Of a DNA stretch of 64,000 nt, positions 43,719-55,664 are shown in pieces. The stretch's first letter is position 1, and every line of letters starts with the position of its first letter. The notes beneath the pieces were generated by a model. It was not told the origin of the DNA. It saw only the letters and a program-made list of their open reading frames with translations, and searched no databases. Both the position numbers and the translations under genes were made by a program. This DNA is from Microbacterium croceum (GTDB lineage Bacteria; Actinomycetota; Actinomycetes; Actinomycetales; Microbacteriaceae). The stretch lies in contig NZ_JAHWXN010000001.1 of the NCBI RefSeq assembly GCF_023091245.1, forward strand, positions 1,922,001 to 1,986,000, in the 5' to 3' direction.

Positions 43719-45025
43719 ATCGTCCGCATCTGCTGTACACCGCGTGGAGCTTCCCGCCGAGCCGTGCAGGTGGTGTCTACCGTGCTGTCGCGACCGTGAA
43801 CGCGTTCGCGAACGCCGGATGGGACGTGACGGTGCTCACCGTACCGGAGGCACTGTTCCGCACCTCGACCGGATCCGACGAGGAACTGGCCAGACAGATC
43901 GCCCCGGGTGTTCGGGTGGTGCGCGAGGACCCTCATGTTCCGGCGTTCCAGAACGACATCGCCCGGTGGTCGTTCGGGCGTGCGCGCTTCCCCGAGGTGC
44001 ACAAGCTGCTGGACCTCCGCAAGGACTTCGTCCACTTTCCCGAGCCCAATTACGGCCGTTGGCGTCCGGGGCTCGAAGCGATGGCCGAGCGCGTCCACGG
44101 TGAGCATCCGGTCGACCTCGCGATCGGAACCGCGAATCCGCACGTGGACTTCATCCCTGGCTGGCATCTGAATCGGCGACACGGCGTTCCCTACGTCATG
44201 GACTACCGCGACGCATGGCAACTCGACGTGTTCTCGGGTCGACGGCTGATCACCGCGACACGTGGCGTGCGCAGATGGGAACGTCGTCTGATGGAGTCCG
44301 CGACAGAGATCTGGTTCGTCAACGACGCGATCAGGTCGTGGCATGCGAACGAGTACGCGGGCGAGGTCGATCGCATGCGCGTCGTCGCCAATGGTTTCGA
44401 CGAGTATCGAGAGTCCCTGCAGATCCCGGTTCGAGAGGAACGCACGGACGGCCTGGTGTTCGGCTACATCGGCACGATCACCCCCAACGTTCCCCTCGCG
44501 GTGCTCATCGACGGGTGGAGACGCGCGCGTGAGCGCGAGCAGCATCTTGCCGGAGCCCGGCTCGTGCTGCGCGGATACATCGGGCATTTCGGAGCCGGTG
44601 ACGCCGCGGCTTCGCAGGCCATCGAGGCCGCAGCGCCGGATGGCGTGAGCTACGAGGGCCCCGTGGGCAAGTCCGACATCGCAGCCGCCTACCGAGGGTT
44701 CGACGCGCTCGTGTTGGCGCTCGGGACGGGCAGGTACGTGACCAGTGGCAAGGTGTTCGAGTACGCGGCCACCGGAATCCCCGTCGTCTCGGTGCACGAT
44801 CCGGGTAACGCAGCGACGGATGTCATGAAGGATTCTCCAGCCTGGGTACCGGCGGCCGCGCTGACGACGGAAGGCGTCGCCGACGCGTTCAGCCGCGCAG
44901 CGCGGATGGCGGCGTCTCAGACCGCAGCGGATCGCGCGACGGCGCAGCGGTGGGGGGCGCAGTACTCCCGCTCAGGCCAGCTCGACCCCCGCATCGCCGC
45001 CCTGACCGCCGCGGTCGGGCACTAG
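43715..45025 (+). CDS. GT4 glycosyltransferase
   Basis: 436 residues: AWSFPPSRAGGVYRAVATVN, VMDYRDAWQLDVFSGRR, IWFVNDAIRSWHANEYAGEV, VVANGFDEY, GYIGTITPNVPLAVLI, YEGPVGKSDIAAAYRGFDAL and GKVFEYAATGIPVVSV (EYAATG, the GT4-type donor-acid region). Most like GT4 enzymes that move hexoses or N-acetylsugars. It ends convergently with a gene on the other strand; their stop codons share the palindrome CTAG. Confidence 0.82.
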   Translation: MNRPHLLYTAWSFPPSRAGGVYRAVATVNAFANAGWDVTVLTVPEALFRTSTGSDEELARQIAPGVRVVREDPHVPAFQNDIARWSFGRARFPEVHKLLDLRKDFVHFPEPNYGRWRPGLEAMAERVHGEHPVDLAIGTANPHVDFIPGWHLNRRHGVPYVMDYRDAWQLDVFSGRRLITATRGVRRWERRLMESATEIWFVNDAIRSWHANEYAGEVDRMRVVANGFDEYRESLQIPVREERTDGLVFGYIGTITPNVPLAVLIDGWRRAREREQHLAGARLVLRGYIGHFGAGDAAASQAIEAAAPDGVSYEGPVGKSDIAAAYRGFDALVLALGTGRYVTSGKVFEYAATGIPVVSVHDPGNAATDVMKDSPAWVPAAALTTEGVADAFSRAARMAASQTAADRATAQRWGAQYSRSGQLDPRIAALTAAVGH

Positions 45026-46155
45026 TTCGCGGCAAGTCGCGCGATCGCCCGTACCCAGGTCCCGACCTGGTGCTCGGCGGAGATCTCGGTGGCCGCGAGG
45101 TCCGAGGCGCGCTTCCACGCGCTGACCGCCTCCGGAGAGAGAGCGTCGAGGGCCTCGGCGACATCGCGAGCCTCGAATCCGGAGGTCACGACACCGAAGC
45201 CGTAGCGTTCCGTCATGCCCGCCATGGCGGGCGTCGGTCCCACGATCACGCCCAAGCGCGCCTGCACGAAATCGAAGAACTTGTTGGGGAGCGCGAGACG
45301 GTGGTTCGTCGACGTGGCCGGCAGGATATGGATCCCGACATCGTGTTGCGCGAGGGTGTCGATCAGATCCGCGTGGGGAACTCCATCGAGCACACGGACG
45401 TTCGGCAGCTCCGCCGCACGAGCGCGCAGCCGGTCGATGTACGCGCGATCGTTCGGCATCAGGTGGAGGGTGAACTCGATGTCGGCTCGGCTCAGAGCCA
45501 CGCCTTCGATCATGGTCTCCAGATGGCGTCCCGCCAGGGCAGCACCGGTGTGGACCACGCGAATCGGGGAACCGACGGGACGCACGGGACGATCCTCGAA
45601 GTCCGACGCGTTCGTGACGACCTCGGCGGTCAGGCCGAAGGCACGATAGCGCTCGGCGATCTCGGCGGCGACGGTGGTGGTCGATGCCGCCGGAGCGGCG
45701 AAGGTGCGAACCTGCCACCCGTTGTACGGGCCGCGGTGGGCGGCCCAGGCGGGATTGTCATCGTGCAGGCCGGGGAAGAACTCGTGGAGATCGACATGAA
45801 CGCGATCCGCGGAGACGAGATCGTAGGCGAGGGGAGCCGCGTCGATATCGTTGGCGAGGACCAGGTCGACAGCCGTGCCCTTCAGCGCCTCCCGCGCGGC
45901 ACGCAGCAACGGTGAAGTCCGATGGATGAGACCGTAGGCCCGCAAGCGCAGGAGCACCGATTCGAGACGCATGCGACGGGTGCGCGCGACACCGCTCGGC
46001 GGCAGGGGCAGCGTGATGTGTTGAGCGGATCCGGCGGGGCGCGATCCGAAGCCGGCCGTGATGATGTCGTACGAGCCGGAGAGAGCCGCGATCTGTCGCT
46101 GCAGGCGCGCGTCGGAGTTCAGGTCGGAGAAGGAGATGATCAGCAGTCGGGTCAT
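45022..46155 (-). CDS. Glycosyltransferase (GT4-like), paralogue C
   Basis: 377 residues. LLIISFSDLNSDARLQRQIA, VHVDLHEFFPGLHDDNPAW, TTVAAEIAERYRAFGL and LALPNKFFDFVQARLGVIVG repeat the blocks of paralogues A and B. ATG 46155 starts just after the stop of the upstream gene (1 nt gap); GTG 46167 in the same frame is the alternative. Part of a three-gene minus-strand operon reading from 48423. Confidence 0.8.
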   Translation of the reverse strand: MTRLLIISFSDLNSDARLQRQIAALSGSYDIITAGFGSRPAGSAQHITLPLPPSGVARTRRMRLESVLLRLRAYGLIHRTSPLLRAAREALKGTAVDLVLANDIDAAPLAYDLVSADRVHVDLHEFFPGLHDDNPAWAAHRGPYNGWQVRTFAAPAASTTTVAAEIAERYRAFGLTAEVVTNASDFEDRPVRPVGSPIRVVHTGAALAGRHLETMIEGVALSRADIEFTLHLMPNDRAYIDRLRARAAELPNVRVLDGVPHADLIDTLAQHDVGIHILPATSTNHRLALPNKFFDFVQARLGVIVGPTPAMAGMTERYGFGVVTSGFEARDVAEALDALSPEAVSAWKRASDLAATEISAEHQVGTWVRAIARLAAN

Positions 46156-46156
46156 G

Positions 46157-47323
46157 TCAGGCGGCACTCCGGGGTGAGTCGGGGGAGATCCATGTGTGAG
46201 CGAGGATGTCGGCGCTGAGCCGGCCGTCGTGCACGGCGCCGGTGAAAGCGGATCCGGCCTCCGCGATGCGCGCCCGTTCCGCGGGATCGGCGGCCAGACG
46301 GCGCAGCACAGAGGACAAGGTGGCAGGGGTCGCCTCCACGATCGGAAGATCTCGTCCGGTCGCCGCGCGCACGCGGTCGCGGACGACGGGGGTCACATGG
46401 CCGACGACGACGCAGCCGGCAGCCATCGCCTCGCACGCGGCGACCCCGTAGCTGCCCAGGACGAACTGATCCAGCACCACGTCGGCGCGGCTGAGCTCGC
46501 CGGGCATCCGATCGTGGCGGACGCCCGAGGCCGTGCGATAGTCGATCACTCCCTCGGCGTGCAGCAGCTGTGCGACCGGATCCACCATCGCGGTTCCCTT
46601 CAGCGCAGAGCTGCTCGGGATGTGCACCACGCGCATCCCAGGAACGACGGTTCGTGCGTGGGCGCGCCAGCGCTCCACATCGATGACGACCGGGAGCCAG
46701 GTGGCGTCGGGGACATCGTCGAGGAGGTCCGGTGTCGTGACGAACACGGGACCCGAGAGCTGGGCGAGGAGCGACCTGTTCCGCCGTGCGATGCGGTCTG
46801 CCTGCCGCTCGGCAGAAGTGAGTTCCTCGTGCGGGCGTCCGGCTGATCGCACGTCTGTGCCGTGACAGACGAAGGCCACCGATATCCCCGTGCCGAGCCG
46901 GGCAAGCTGACGACGCAGGTCGCGTCGGGCCAATCGGCCGAACGGTGGGATCAGTGATTCGACGAGGAGGTGTGAGAAGCCCTCTGCTGCCGTGGACTGC
47001 GCGCGTTGCCACCGCGGGGAGTTCTGGAAGACACGTCGCGAGACCCGCGCGTCCGCAGGGAAGCCGAACGCGGATTCCACGGCGAGCGATCTCGCGCCGA
47101 GGTGAGCCACGGCCTGCTCGAGAGCGCGTGCCCATTGCGTGGCCTGCCCCGCGTAGTTCGCCGGCGCGATGAGCACGCGTGTCAGCGTCGGAGGTGCCGT
47201 CGCGATCTCCCGCAGATCGGTCCGCCGGGGTAGTCCGATCCGCAGTGCGGCGAGCCGACCGATCGGGCTGGCAGGGTGCCTGGCGATCCAGTCGGCGAGA
47301 CGCTCTCCTGCCGAGGTCGTCAC
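46157..47323 (-). CDS. Glycosyltransferase (GT-B fold)
   Basis: 388 residues. VLIAPANYAGQATQWARALE near the start, VCHGTDVRS, ATWLPVVIDVERW, IPSSSALKGTA, and LDQFVLGSYGVAACEAMAAG plus VVVGHV as the donor site (CEAMAAG is a clear GT4 acid motif). Start GTG 47323 overlaps the upstream stop (GTGA). Donor unknown. Confidence 0.78.
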   Translation of the reverse strand: MTTSAGERLADWIARHPASPIGRLAALRIGLPRRTDLREIATAPPTLTRVLIAPANYAGQATQWARALEQAVAHLGARSLAVESAFGFPADARVSRRVFQNSPRWQRAQSTAAEGFSHLLVESLIPPFGRLARRDLRRQLARLGTGISVAFVCHGTDVRSAGRPHEELTSAERQADRIARRNRSLLAQLSGPVFVTTPDLLDDVPDATWLPVVIDVERWRAHARTVVPGMRVVHIPSSSALKGTAMVDPVAQLLHAEGVIDYRTASGVRHDRMPGELSRADVVLDQFVLGSYGVAACEAMAAGCVVVGHVTPVVRDRVRAATGRDLPIVEATPATLSSVLRRLAADPAERARIAEAGSAFTGAVHDGRLSADILAHTWISPDSPRSAA

Positions 47324-48423
47324 ATCGGCCTCCGCGCGCGGTCGACAGCGCGTTCGTAGATGCCGGTCAACGCGGCGGCCACGGTCGAGGGGAGGAATCG
47401 ACGGGAGACCGTCTCCGCGACATCCTCAGCAGACAGATGGCGGGAGGTCTCGACCAGACTCTGCACGGCATCCGCATAGGCTGGGCCGTCTTGGACGGAG
47501 ACGAATCGGCTCACGGCGGGGTCGGCGTAGTCGACCGCACCGGTCGCGACTCCGCTCACGATCGGGCGTCCGTGCACCAGCGCCTCTGCCGTCACCACGC
47601 AGAAATTGTCGCCCTGAGTGGGGAGCAGGAACATGGCGGCAGCGGCGAGCTCGCGAGAGACGCCGTCGTCGTCGAGTCGCCCCGGCAGGCGGAGCCGATC
47701 GGAGACGCCACGGCGACGGGCTTCGGCGCGCATCTCCTCGCCCAGCGGGCCTTCTCCGACCCACGTGAGAGAGGCGTCCACACCTCGCTCCACGAGAGTC
47801 GCCATCGCATCGAGTGCGAGAAGCGGTCCTTTTCGGGGGATGAGACCTCCGACGGAGAGGAGCGGCACCCCCGCGGTCGGACGGGGAGCGAGAGCGGCGG
47901 GAGCATCCACGACGCACGGGACGATGTCGATCGGCGCGCTGCGGAACCGACGGATCGCGTCCGCAAGCCGTGTGCTCTCCGCGATGACCGCGTCGGCGTG
48001 GTCGAGTCGGGGGCCGAGGATCCGCAACGCGGCGCGCTCGCCGGTGCCCAACGTCTCCGGAGCGCTGATACCTGACCAGTGCTCCGAATGCACCCATGCG
48101 CGTCCCTGCCCGGGGCGACCGGTGAGCCAGGGGAGGAGTCCCGTGAGCGCGTGCGTATGCACCACATCATGATCGAGCGCCGCCTGGGAGACGACACGTC
48201 GCGCTCTCGTATAGGAACGCGGATCGGATCTTCTCAGGCTCTCGTGACGATAGCCGTATCCGTGGCCTGGGGCGGGGGGAGAGGGGGTGCCGCGCTGCCA
48301 GTCCAGATGCAGGACGGTGACCTCGTGCCGGTCTGCCAGTGCTTCCACCTCGCGACGGACGAAGACCCCGGACACCGGGGACTCCGCGGTCGGGAACCAC
48401 GGAGTCACGACGAGGATGCGCAC
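47320..48423 (-). CDS. GT4 glycosyltransferase
   Basis: 367 residues. VTPWFPTAESPVSGVFVRRE (typical GT4 start), DVVHTHALTGLLPWL, RLDHADAVIAESTRLADAIR, LLSVGGLIPRKGPLLALDAM, VGEGPLGEEMRAEA and QGDNFCVVTAEALVHGRPIV. First gene of a three-glycosyltransferase minus-strand operon; the -10 TAACCT at 48430-48435 fits the GTG. Confidence 0.85.
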   Translation of the reverse strand: MRILVVTPWFPTAESPVSGVFVRREVEALADRHEVTVLHLDWQRGTPSPPAPGHGYGYRHESLRRSDPRSYTRARRVVSQAALDHDVVHTHALTGLLPWLTGRPGQGRAWVHSEHWSGISAPETLGTGERAALRILGPRLDHADAVIAESTRLADAIRRFRSAPIDIVPCVVDAPAALAPRPTAGVPLLSVGGLIPRKGPLLALDAMATLVERGVDASLTWVGEGPLGEEMRAEARRRGVSDRLRLPGRLDDDGVSRELAAAAMFLLPTQGDNFCVVTAEALVHGRPIVSGVATGAVDYADPAVSRFVSVQDGPAYADAVQSLVETSRHLSAEDVAETVSRRFLPSTVAAALTGIYERAVDRARRPM

Positions 48424-48429
48424 CGGTCC

Positions 48430-48435
48430 AGGTTA
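48430..48435 (-). promoter_or_regulatory. Leaderless -10 (TAACCT)
   Basis: TAACCT on the minus strand, 6 nt before GTG 48423. Paired with the divergent TAGACT at 48469. Confidence 0.6.
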
Positions 48436-48468
48436 TCGCGGATGCCTGATCGCTCAGGTTCGCCGATC

Positions 48469-48474
48469 TAGACT
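48469..48474 (+). promoter_or_regulatory. Leaderless -10 (TAGACT)
   Basis: TAGACT, 6 nt before GTG 48481. The two divergent hexamers are 33 nt apart. Confidence 0.65.
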
Positions 48475-48480
48475 GTCTCC

Positions 48481-49563
48481 GTGAAGATCGTCAGCGTCGT
48501 GGGCGCTCGCCCCCAGTTCGTCAAGCTCGCCCCCATCCACAAGGCCGCGCTCGCCGCAGGCGTGGAGCACGTGATCGTGCACACCGGGCAGCACTATGAC
48601 CCGATGCTGTCTGATGTCTTCTTCGAGGACCTCGGCATCGGCGCGCCCGACGTGCACCTCGGAGTCGGCAGCGGTTCCCATGGCGTGCAGACCGGCTCGA
48701 TGCTGGCTGCTCTCGACGCGGTATTCGACGAGCATCGTCCCGATTGGGTGCTCGTGTACGGCGACACCAACTCCACGGTCGCTGCGGCTCTGAGCGCGGT
48801 GAAGATGCACATTCCCGTCGCCCATCTCGAGGCGGGACTGCGCAGCTTCAACCGTCGGATGCCGGAGGAGCACAACCGCGTGATGACCGATCATGCCGCC
48901 GATCTCCTGCTCGCTCCCACGCAGGTCGCCGTCGAGCATCTCTCCGACGAGGGGCTCGCCGCGCGCACCGTGCTGGTGGGGGACGTGATGACCGATGTGC
49001 TGCTCGAAGTGCGCGACGAGGTCGGTGCCCGCCCGTCGCCGCTGCTCGACGAGCTCGATCTCGTGCCGGGCGAGTACTACGTCGCAACCATCCACCGCGC
49101 GGAGAACACCGACGATCCGGAGCGCCTCGCCGAAGTCGCAACTGCGCTCGGGGGTCTCGACAAGCCCGTCGTCCTCCTCGCCCATCCCCGTGTCGTCGCG
49201 AAGGCGGCCGCACACGGGATCGCCCTGACTCAGGGGGCGCTCATCGCCCATGCACCCCTCGCCTATCCCGAGCTGATCGCCGCGGCGCTCTCCAGTGCGG
49301 GTGTCGTGACGGATTCAGGTGGATTGCAGAAGGAGGCATTCCTCCTCGGCATCCCCTGCACTACCGTGCGTACCGAGACAGAGTGGGTGGAGACGGTCGA
49401 ACTCGGTTGGAACGTGCTCGCGAATACGGCCTCCGAGATCACGGCAGCTGTCACACGTCCCCGCCCGGCCGACACGGGTGACGCACCCTACGGCGACGGT
49501 CATGCGGCTGAGCGTGTCATCGCCGAGCTGATCAGGGCAGCCGGGGAGACGTCTGGCACGTGA
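48481..49563 (+). CDS. Non-hydrolysing UDP-GlcNAc 2-epimerase family (WbpI-like)
   Basis: 360 residues. Epimerase motifs: VVGARPQFVKLAPIHKA, VIVHTGQHYDPMLSDVFFED, VYGDTNSTVAAALSA, VAHLEAGLRSFNRRMPEEHN and VTDSGGLQKEAFLLG. The VGSGSHGVQTGSML stretch is shared with WbpI-type epimerases that act on UDP-2,3-diacetamido-glucuronic acid, and is unlike E. coli WecB. Since all three WbpB/E/D genes are in the window, the WbpI role (to the ManNAc3NAcA form) is favoured; a plain WecB role cannot be excluded. Overlaps the acyltransferase by 4 nt. Confidence 0.88.
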   Translation: MKIVSVVGARPQFVKLAPIHKAALAAGVEHVIVHTGQHYDPMLSDVFFEDLGIGAPDVHLGVGSGSHGVQTGSMLAALDAVFDEHRPDWVLVYGDTNSTVAAALSAVKMHIPVAHLEAGLRSFNRRMPEEHNRVMTDHAADLLLAPTQVAVEHLSDEGLAARTVLVGDVMTDVLLEVRDEVGARPSPLLDELDLVPGEYYVATIHRAENTDDPERLAEVATALGGLDKPVVLLAHPRVVAKAAAHGIALTQGALIAHAPLAYPELIAAALSSAGVVTDSGGLQKEAFLLGIPCTTVRTETEWVETVELGWNVLANTASEITAAVTRPRPADTGDAPYGDGHAAERVIAELIRAAGETSGT

Positions 49564-51626
49564 GCGTGGCTGCGACTGCCACGCGGACGCGTCGCAGCTT
49601 CCGGACTGACGTCCAAGGACTGCGCGCGATCGCCGTCGGCCTGGTGCTGCTCTACCACGCGGGCGTGCCGTTCATCACCGGTGGCTATGTCGGCGTCGAC
49701 GTCTTCTTCGTGATCTCCGGGTTCCTGATCTCCAGTCATCTCCTGGAGTCCTTGGAACGGGACGGGAAGATCCGTTTCGCGGAGTTCTATGCGCGCCGTA
49801 TCCGCCGCATCCTTCCGGCCTCGCTGGTGGTCGCGGTGCTGACGGCGCTCGCCGCGATCATCTTCTACCCGCCTCTGGCCCTCGAGCGGGTGCTGCGCGA
49901 CGCCCTCGCGACGATCCTCTACGTGCCCAACGTCTGGTTCGCGATTCAGAACACCGACTATCTCGCGGATCATGCGGCGTCGCCCTATCAGCACTACTGG
50001 TCGCTGGGAGTCGAAGAGCAGTTCTATCTGCTGTGGCCGCTGATCCTGTTGTCCCTCGCGCTTCTCGTGAGGCGGCGCCGTGGCCTGCTCATCGCAGGGA
50101 TCGCGGTACTGGCCGCTGCCAGCCTGATCGGCGGCATCCTGATGACCCCGATCAACCAACCTGCCGCCTTCTTCCTCCTGCCGACGCGTGCCTGGGAGCT
50201 TCTGATCGGAGCACTCGTCGGAGCCGTGCTGCTGCACGGCGCACCGCACGTCCCCCGATGGGTCGACGCGATCGGCGGCTGGATCGGGATCGGGATGATC
50301 CTCGGGGCCGCCGTGCTGTACGACGATGGCACCGTCTTTCCCGGCACCGCAGCGATGCTTCCGACGTTCGGTACCGCGCTGGTCATCCTGTTCGGCGCCC
50401 GTGCCGTCTCCCTGGGACCGACGCGCGCGCTCTCGATCCGTCCGATGCAGTTCATCGGTCTGATCTCATACTCGCTGTACCTCGTGCATTGGCCGCTGCT
50501 GATCGTCACACAGGCGGCGGTGGGCGAGCAGAACCCGCTCCGCCTGACGATCAAGGTGCTGCTGGGAGTCGTGCTCGCGCTACCGCTCGCCTGGCTGCTG
50601 TTCCGTTTCGTGGAGACGCCGCTCCGTGCTCCCCGCGCTCTCGTACATCGGCCCGCCCAGGTCACGCTCTGGGGCACGTTGGGACTGACCGCCGTGCTCG
50701 TCATCGCGACGGTGGGGGCCGTGCAATGGTCGGCGACCCGCGACGCCGGCACCGGCGGCGTCGTGGCCGCGGCGCCCGACTTCCCCACCATGCCGCCGCA
50801 GGCCACCACTTTCGTCCCGCGCAACATGACGCCCTCGCTCGAGGCTGTCTCCGATGACGTCGCGCCCATGTACGGCGACGGCTGCCACTACGACGTCACA
50901 CGCGAAGACGTGCAGGACTGCCATTACGGCAACACCGACGGCGACCTCACCGTCGCGGTGTTCGGCGACTCGCACTCCGCTCAGTGGTTCCCCGCGGTCG
51001 ACGATTTCGCGGAGTCCGCAGGGAACGTCCGGATCGACACCTACACGAAGTCGTCGTGCCCCGCCGTCGATGTCACGGTGCTGGACAAGGACGTTCCGTA
51101 CGCCTCGTGCGACCGCTGGCGCGACGCGGTACTCGCATCCCTCGTCGCCGACCCGCCCGACCTCGTAGTCATCTCCAGCTACGCCGGCTACGGGCTCGCC
51201 GACGCCTCGGGCGCTCAGGCCATCGCGGACGCGTGGGCGCGCGGAGTCGAGAGCACGGTGACACACCTCCGTGAGGCTGGGAGCGAAGTTCTGGTGATCG
51301 CCGACACGCCCCGATTCGCCTCTGCCCCGGCGACATGCGCATCGGCGAACGTCCTGGATGTCACGGTGTGCGCGGGGGAGCGGGCATCCGTTCTCGATGC
51401 GGACTTCACCGCCCAGGAGCGCGCCGCGGTCGAAGCCGCCGGCGGGACCTACGCGGACCTGACCGACTTCATCTGCGACGCGGAGACGTGCCCCGTGATC
51501 ATCGACGACATGTTCGTGTATCGCGATGTCAACCACATGACCTCGACGTTCGTCTCCTACCTCGCCCCCGCCCTCGAACCGACGCTCGCCTCGCTGCTCG
51601 GCATCGACGCAGGAACGGACCCGTAG
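49560..51626 (+). CDS. Acyltransferase-3 / SGNH fusion (OatA-like)
   Basis: 688 residues. N-terminal acyltransferase-3 domain with ~10-11 membrane helices: FRTDVQGLRAIAVGLVLLYH, GGYVGVDVFFVISGFLIS and the YQHYWSLGVEEQFYLLWPL motif. The C-terminal SGNH hydrolase-like domain has Ser471 (FGDSHSAQWFP) and Asp656/His659 (DVNHM). The family O-acetylates peptidoglycan or polysaccharide at the outer face. Here it is most likely to decorate the product of this cluster. Its TAG stop is also the start of the -10 hexamer of the next gene. Confidence 0.92.
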   Translation: MSVAATATRTRRSFRTDVQGLRAIAVGLVLLYHAGVPFITGGYVGVDVFFVISGFLISSHLLESLERDGKIRFAEFYARRIRRILPASLVVAVLTALAAIIFYPPLALERVLRDALATILYVPNVWFAIQNTDYLADHAASPYQHYWSLGVEEQFYLLWPLILLSLALLVRRRRGLLIAGIAVLAAASLIGGILMTPINQPAAFFLLPTRAWELLIGALVGAVLLHGAPHVPRWVDAIGGWIGIGMILGAAVLYDDGTVFPGTAAMLPTFGTALVILFGARAVSLGPTRALSIRPMQFIGLISYSLYLVHWPLLIVTQAAVGEQNPLRLTIKVLLGVVLALPLAWLLFRFVETPLRAPRALVHRPAQVTLWGTLGLTAVLVIATVGAVQWSATRDAGTGGVVAAAPDFPTMPPQATTFVPRNMTPSLEAVSDDVAPMYGDGCHYDVTREDVQDCHYGNTDGDLTVAVFGDSHSAQWFPAVDDFAESAGNVRIDTYTKSSCPAVDVTVLDKDVPYASCDRWRDAVLASLVADPPDLVVISSYAGYGLADASGAQAIADAWARGVESTVTHLREAGSEVLVIADTPRFASAPATCASANVLDVTVCAGERASVLDADFTAQERAAVEAAGGTYADLTDFICDAETCPVIIDDMFVYRDVNHMTSTFVSYLAPALEPTLASLLGIDAGTDP

Positions 51627-51629
51627 ACT
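51624..51629 (+). promoter_or_regulatory. Leaderless -10 (TAGACT) overlapping a stop codon
   Basis: TAGACT, 7 nt before ATG 51637; its first three bases are the TAG stop of the acyltransferase gene. Confidence 0.65.
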
Positions 51630-51636
51630 GGATCCC

Positions 51637-54068
<2,432 letters not shown>

Positions 54069-54078
54069 ACTCGACACT

Positions 54079-54897
54079 GTGAGTCGCACTGCGGTCGGGG
54101 CACCGGGGACGCCCCGGAGATACCTGCATTCGTTGTGGCTGCTGTCCGCGCGTGACCTCAAGGTTCGCTACGCGACCAGCATGCTGGGCTACGTCTGGTC
54201 GGTGCTCGACCCGCTGGTGATGAGCCTGATCTACTGGTTCGTCTTCACGCAGGTCTTCCACCGCGATGTGGGCGAGGAGCCGTACATCGTATTCCTCATC
54301 AGCGCCCTGCTGCCGTGGGTGTGGTTCAACTCGTCGGTGAGCGACTTCACGCGCGCTTTCAAGAAGGACGCGCGGTTGGTGCGGTCGACGGCGATCCCGC
54401 GGACGATCTGGGTCAACCGCATCGTGCTGAGCAAGGGCATCGAGTATCTGTTCTCGCTCCCCGTGCTCGTGCTCTTCATCGTGATCAGCCTGCTGGTGGA
54501 GACGGACCCGAGCAAGGTCGTGCAGATCGGCTGGGGCGTGCTCTGGATGCCGGTGGCGATGCTCTTGCAGACGATCCTGCTCGTCGGACTGGGACTGCTC
54601 ATCGCGCCGCTGTGCGTGATGTACGTCGATCTCGAGCGGACCACGGCGTTGATCCTGCGGGCGATGTTCTATGCGACCCCGATCATCTACAACGTGACGG
54701 ACCTGCCGGGTATCGCGCAGACGCTGGGGGCGTTCAACCCGCTCGCCGGAATCTTCATGCTCTACCGGATGGCCTTCTTCCCCGATCAGTGGAACCTGTT
54801 CACGCTGGTGATCAGTGTGGTGATGAGTCTGGCGATCCTCGCACTCGGCGTGTGGGCTTTCCGGCGGCTCGAGCGTCCTGTGTTGAAGGAGCTGTGA
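54079..54897 (+). CDS. ABC-2 type polysaccharide exporter permease (Wzm-like), pair 2
   Basis: 272 residues with six hydrophobic segments. LSARDLKVRYATSMLGYVWS and DPLVMSLIYWFVFTQV are the N-terminal pattern of Wzm/RfbD permeases; the C-terminal half ends in FNPLAGIFMLYRMAFFP. Located directly after glf and next to glfT-like genes, as galactan exporters are in mycobacteria, so a galactofuran polymer is the likely cargo. One-base overlap with its ATPase. Confidence 0.9.
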   Translation: MSRTAVGAPGTPRRYLHSLWLLSARDLKVRYATSMLGYVWSVLDPLVMSLIYWFVFTQVFHRDVGEEPYIVFLISALLPWVWFNSSVSDFTRAFKKDARLVRSTAIPRTIWVNRIVLSKGIEYLFSLPVLVLFIVISLLVETDPSKVVQIGWGVLWMPVAMLLQTILLVGLGLLIAPLCVMYVDLERTTALILRAMFYATPIIYNVTDLPGIAQTLGAFNPLAGIFMLYRMAFFPDQWNLFTLVISVVMSLAILALGVWAFRRLERPVLKEL

Positions 54898-55631
54898 TGC
54901 CGGCCGCGATCGAAGTACAGGGGCTCGGCGTGCATTTCCGACGGAACCGGCGGGGGAACCGGACCTTCAAGGACCTGTTCGCCGGCGCGTCCCGTCGCTC
55001 GCGCCCCGGAGAATTCTGGGCCCTGCGTGATGTCTCGTTCTCCGTGCAGCAGGGGGAGTCGATCGGCGTCGTAGGACGCAACGGTCAGGGGAAGTCCACG
55101 CTGCTGCGTCTCGTTGCCAAGGTGCTGCTGCCCGACGAAGGCACTGTCGCCGTCAACGGCGGCGTCGCGCCGCTGATCGAGATCACCGGTGGTTTCGTCG
55201 GTGACCTCACGGTGCGCGAGAACGTCCGGCTCACGGCCGGTCTGCACGGTATGTCACGCGACGAGGTGTCGCGCCGCTACGACAGCATCATCGCCTTCGC
55301 CGAACTCCACGGGTTCGAGGAGACGCCGTACAAGCACCTCTCCAATGGTATGAAGGTGCGGCTCGCTTTCTCGGTCGTGTCGCAGCTCGACGAGCCGATC
55401 CTCCTCGTCGACGAGGTGCTCGCTGTCGGCGACAAGGCCTTCAGGGAGAAGTGCTACACGCGCATCGACGAGCTGCTCGCCGAAGGCCGCACACTCTTCT
55501 TCGTGAGCCACAACGAGCGTGACCTCCGCCGTTTCTGCACGCGGGGGCTCTACCTCGACAAGGGCGCGCTTGTGTTGGATGCGCCGATCGCAGAGGTCCT
55601 CGATCGGTACAACGCGGACTACAACGTCTAG
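54897..55631 (+). CDS. ABC exporter ATP-binding protein (Wzt-like), pair 2
   Basis: 244 residues. Walker A GRNGQGKST, GGVAPLIEITGGFVGDLT (the exporter-specific stretch, diverged from pair 1), KHLSNGMKVRLAF, Walker B ILLVDEVLAVGD and VSHNERDLRRF. No C-terminal sugar-binding extension. Together with the permease it probably exports a Galf-containing polymer. Confidence 0.92.
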   Translation: MPAAIEVQGLGVHFRRNRRGNRTFKDLFAGASRRSRPGEFWALRDVSFSVQQGESIGVVGRNGQGKSTLLRLVAKVLLPDEGTVAVNGGVAPLIEITGGFVGDLTVRENVRLTAGLHGMSRDEVSRRYDSIIAFAELHGFEETPYKHLSNGMKVRLAFSVVSQLDEPILLVDEVLAVGDKAFREKCYTRIDELLAEGRTLFFVSHNERDLRRFCTRGLYLDKGALVLDAPIAEVLDRYNADYNV

Positions 55632-55664
55632 CCGCAGGCTCGCGGGCGTCGACGGAGTACCGGA

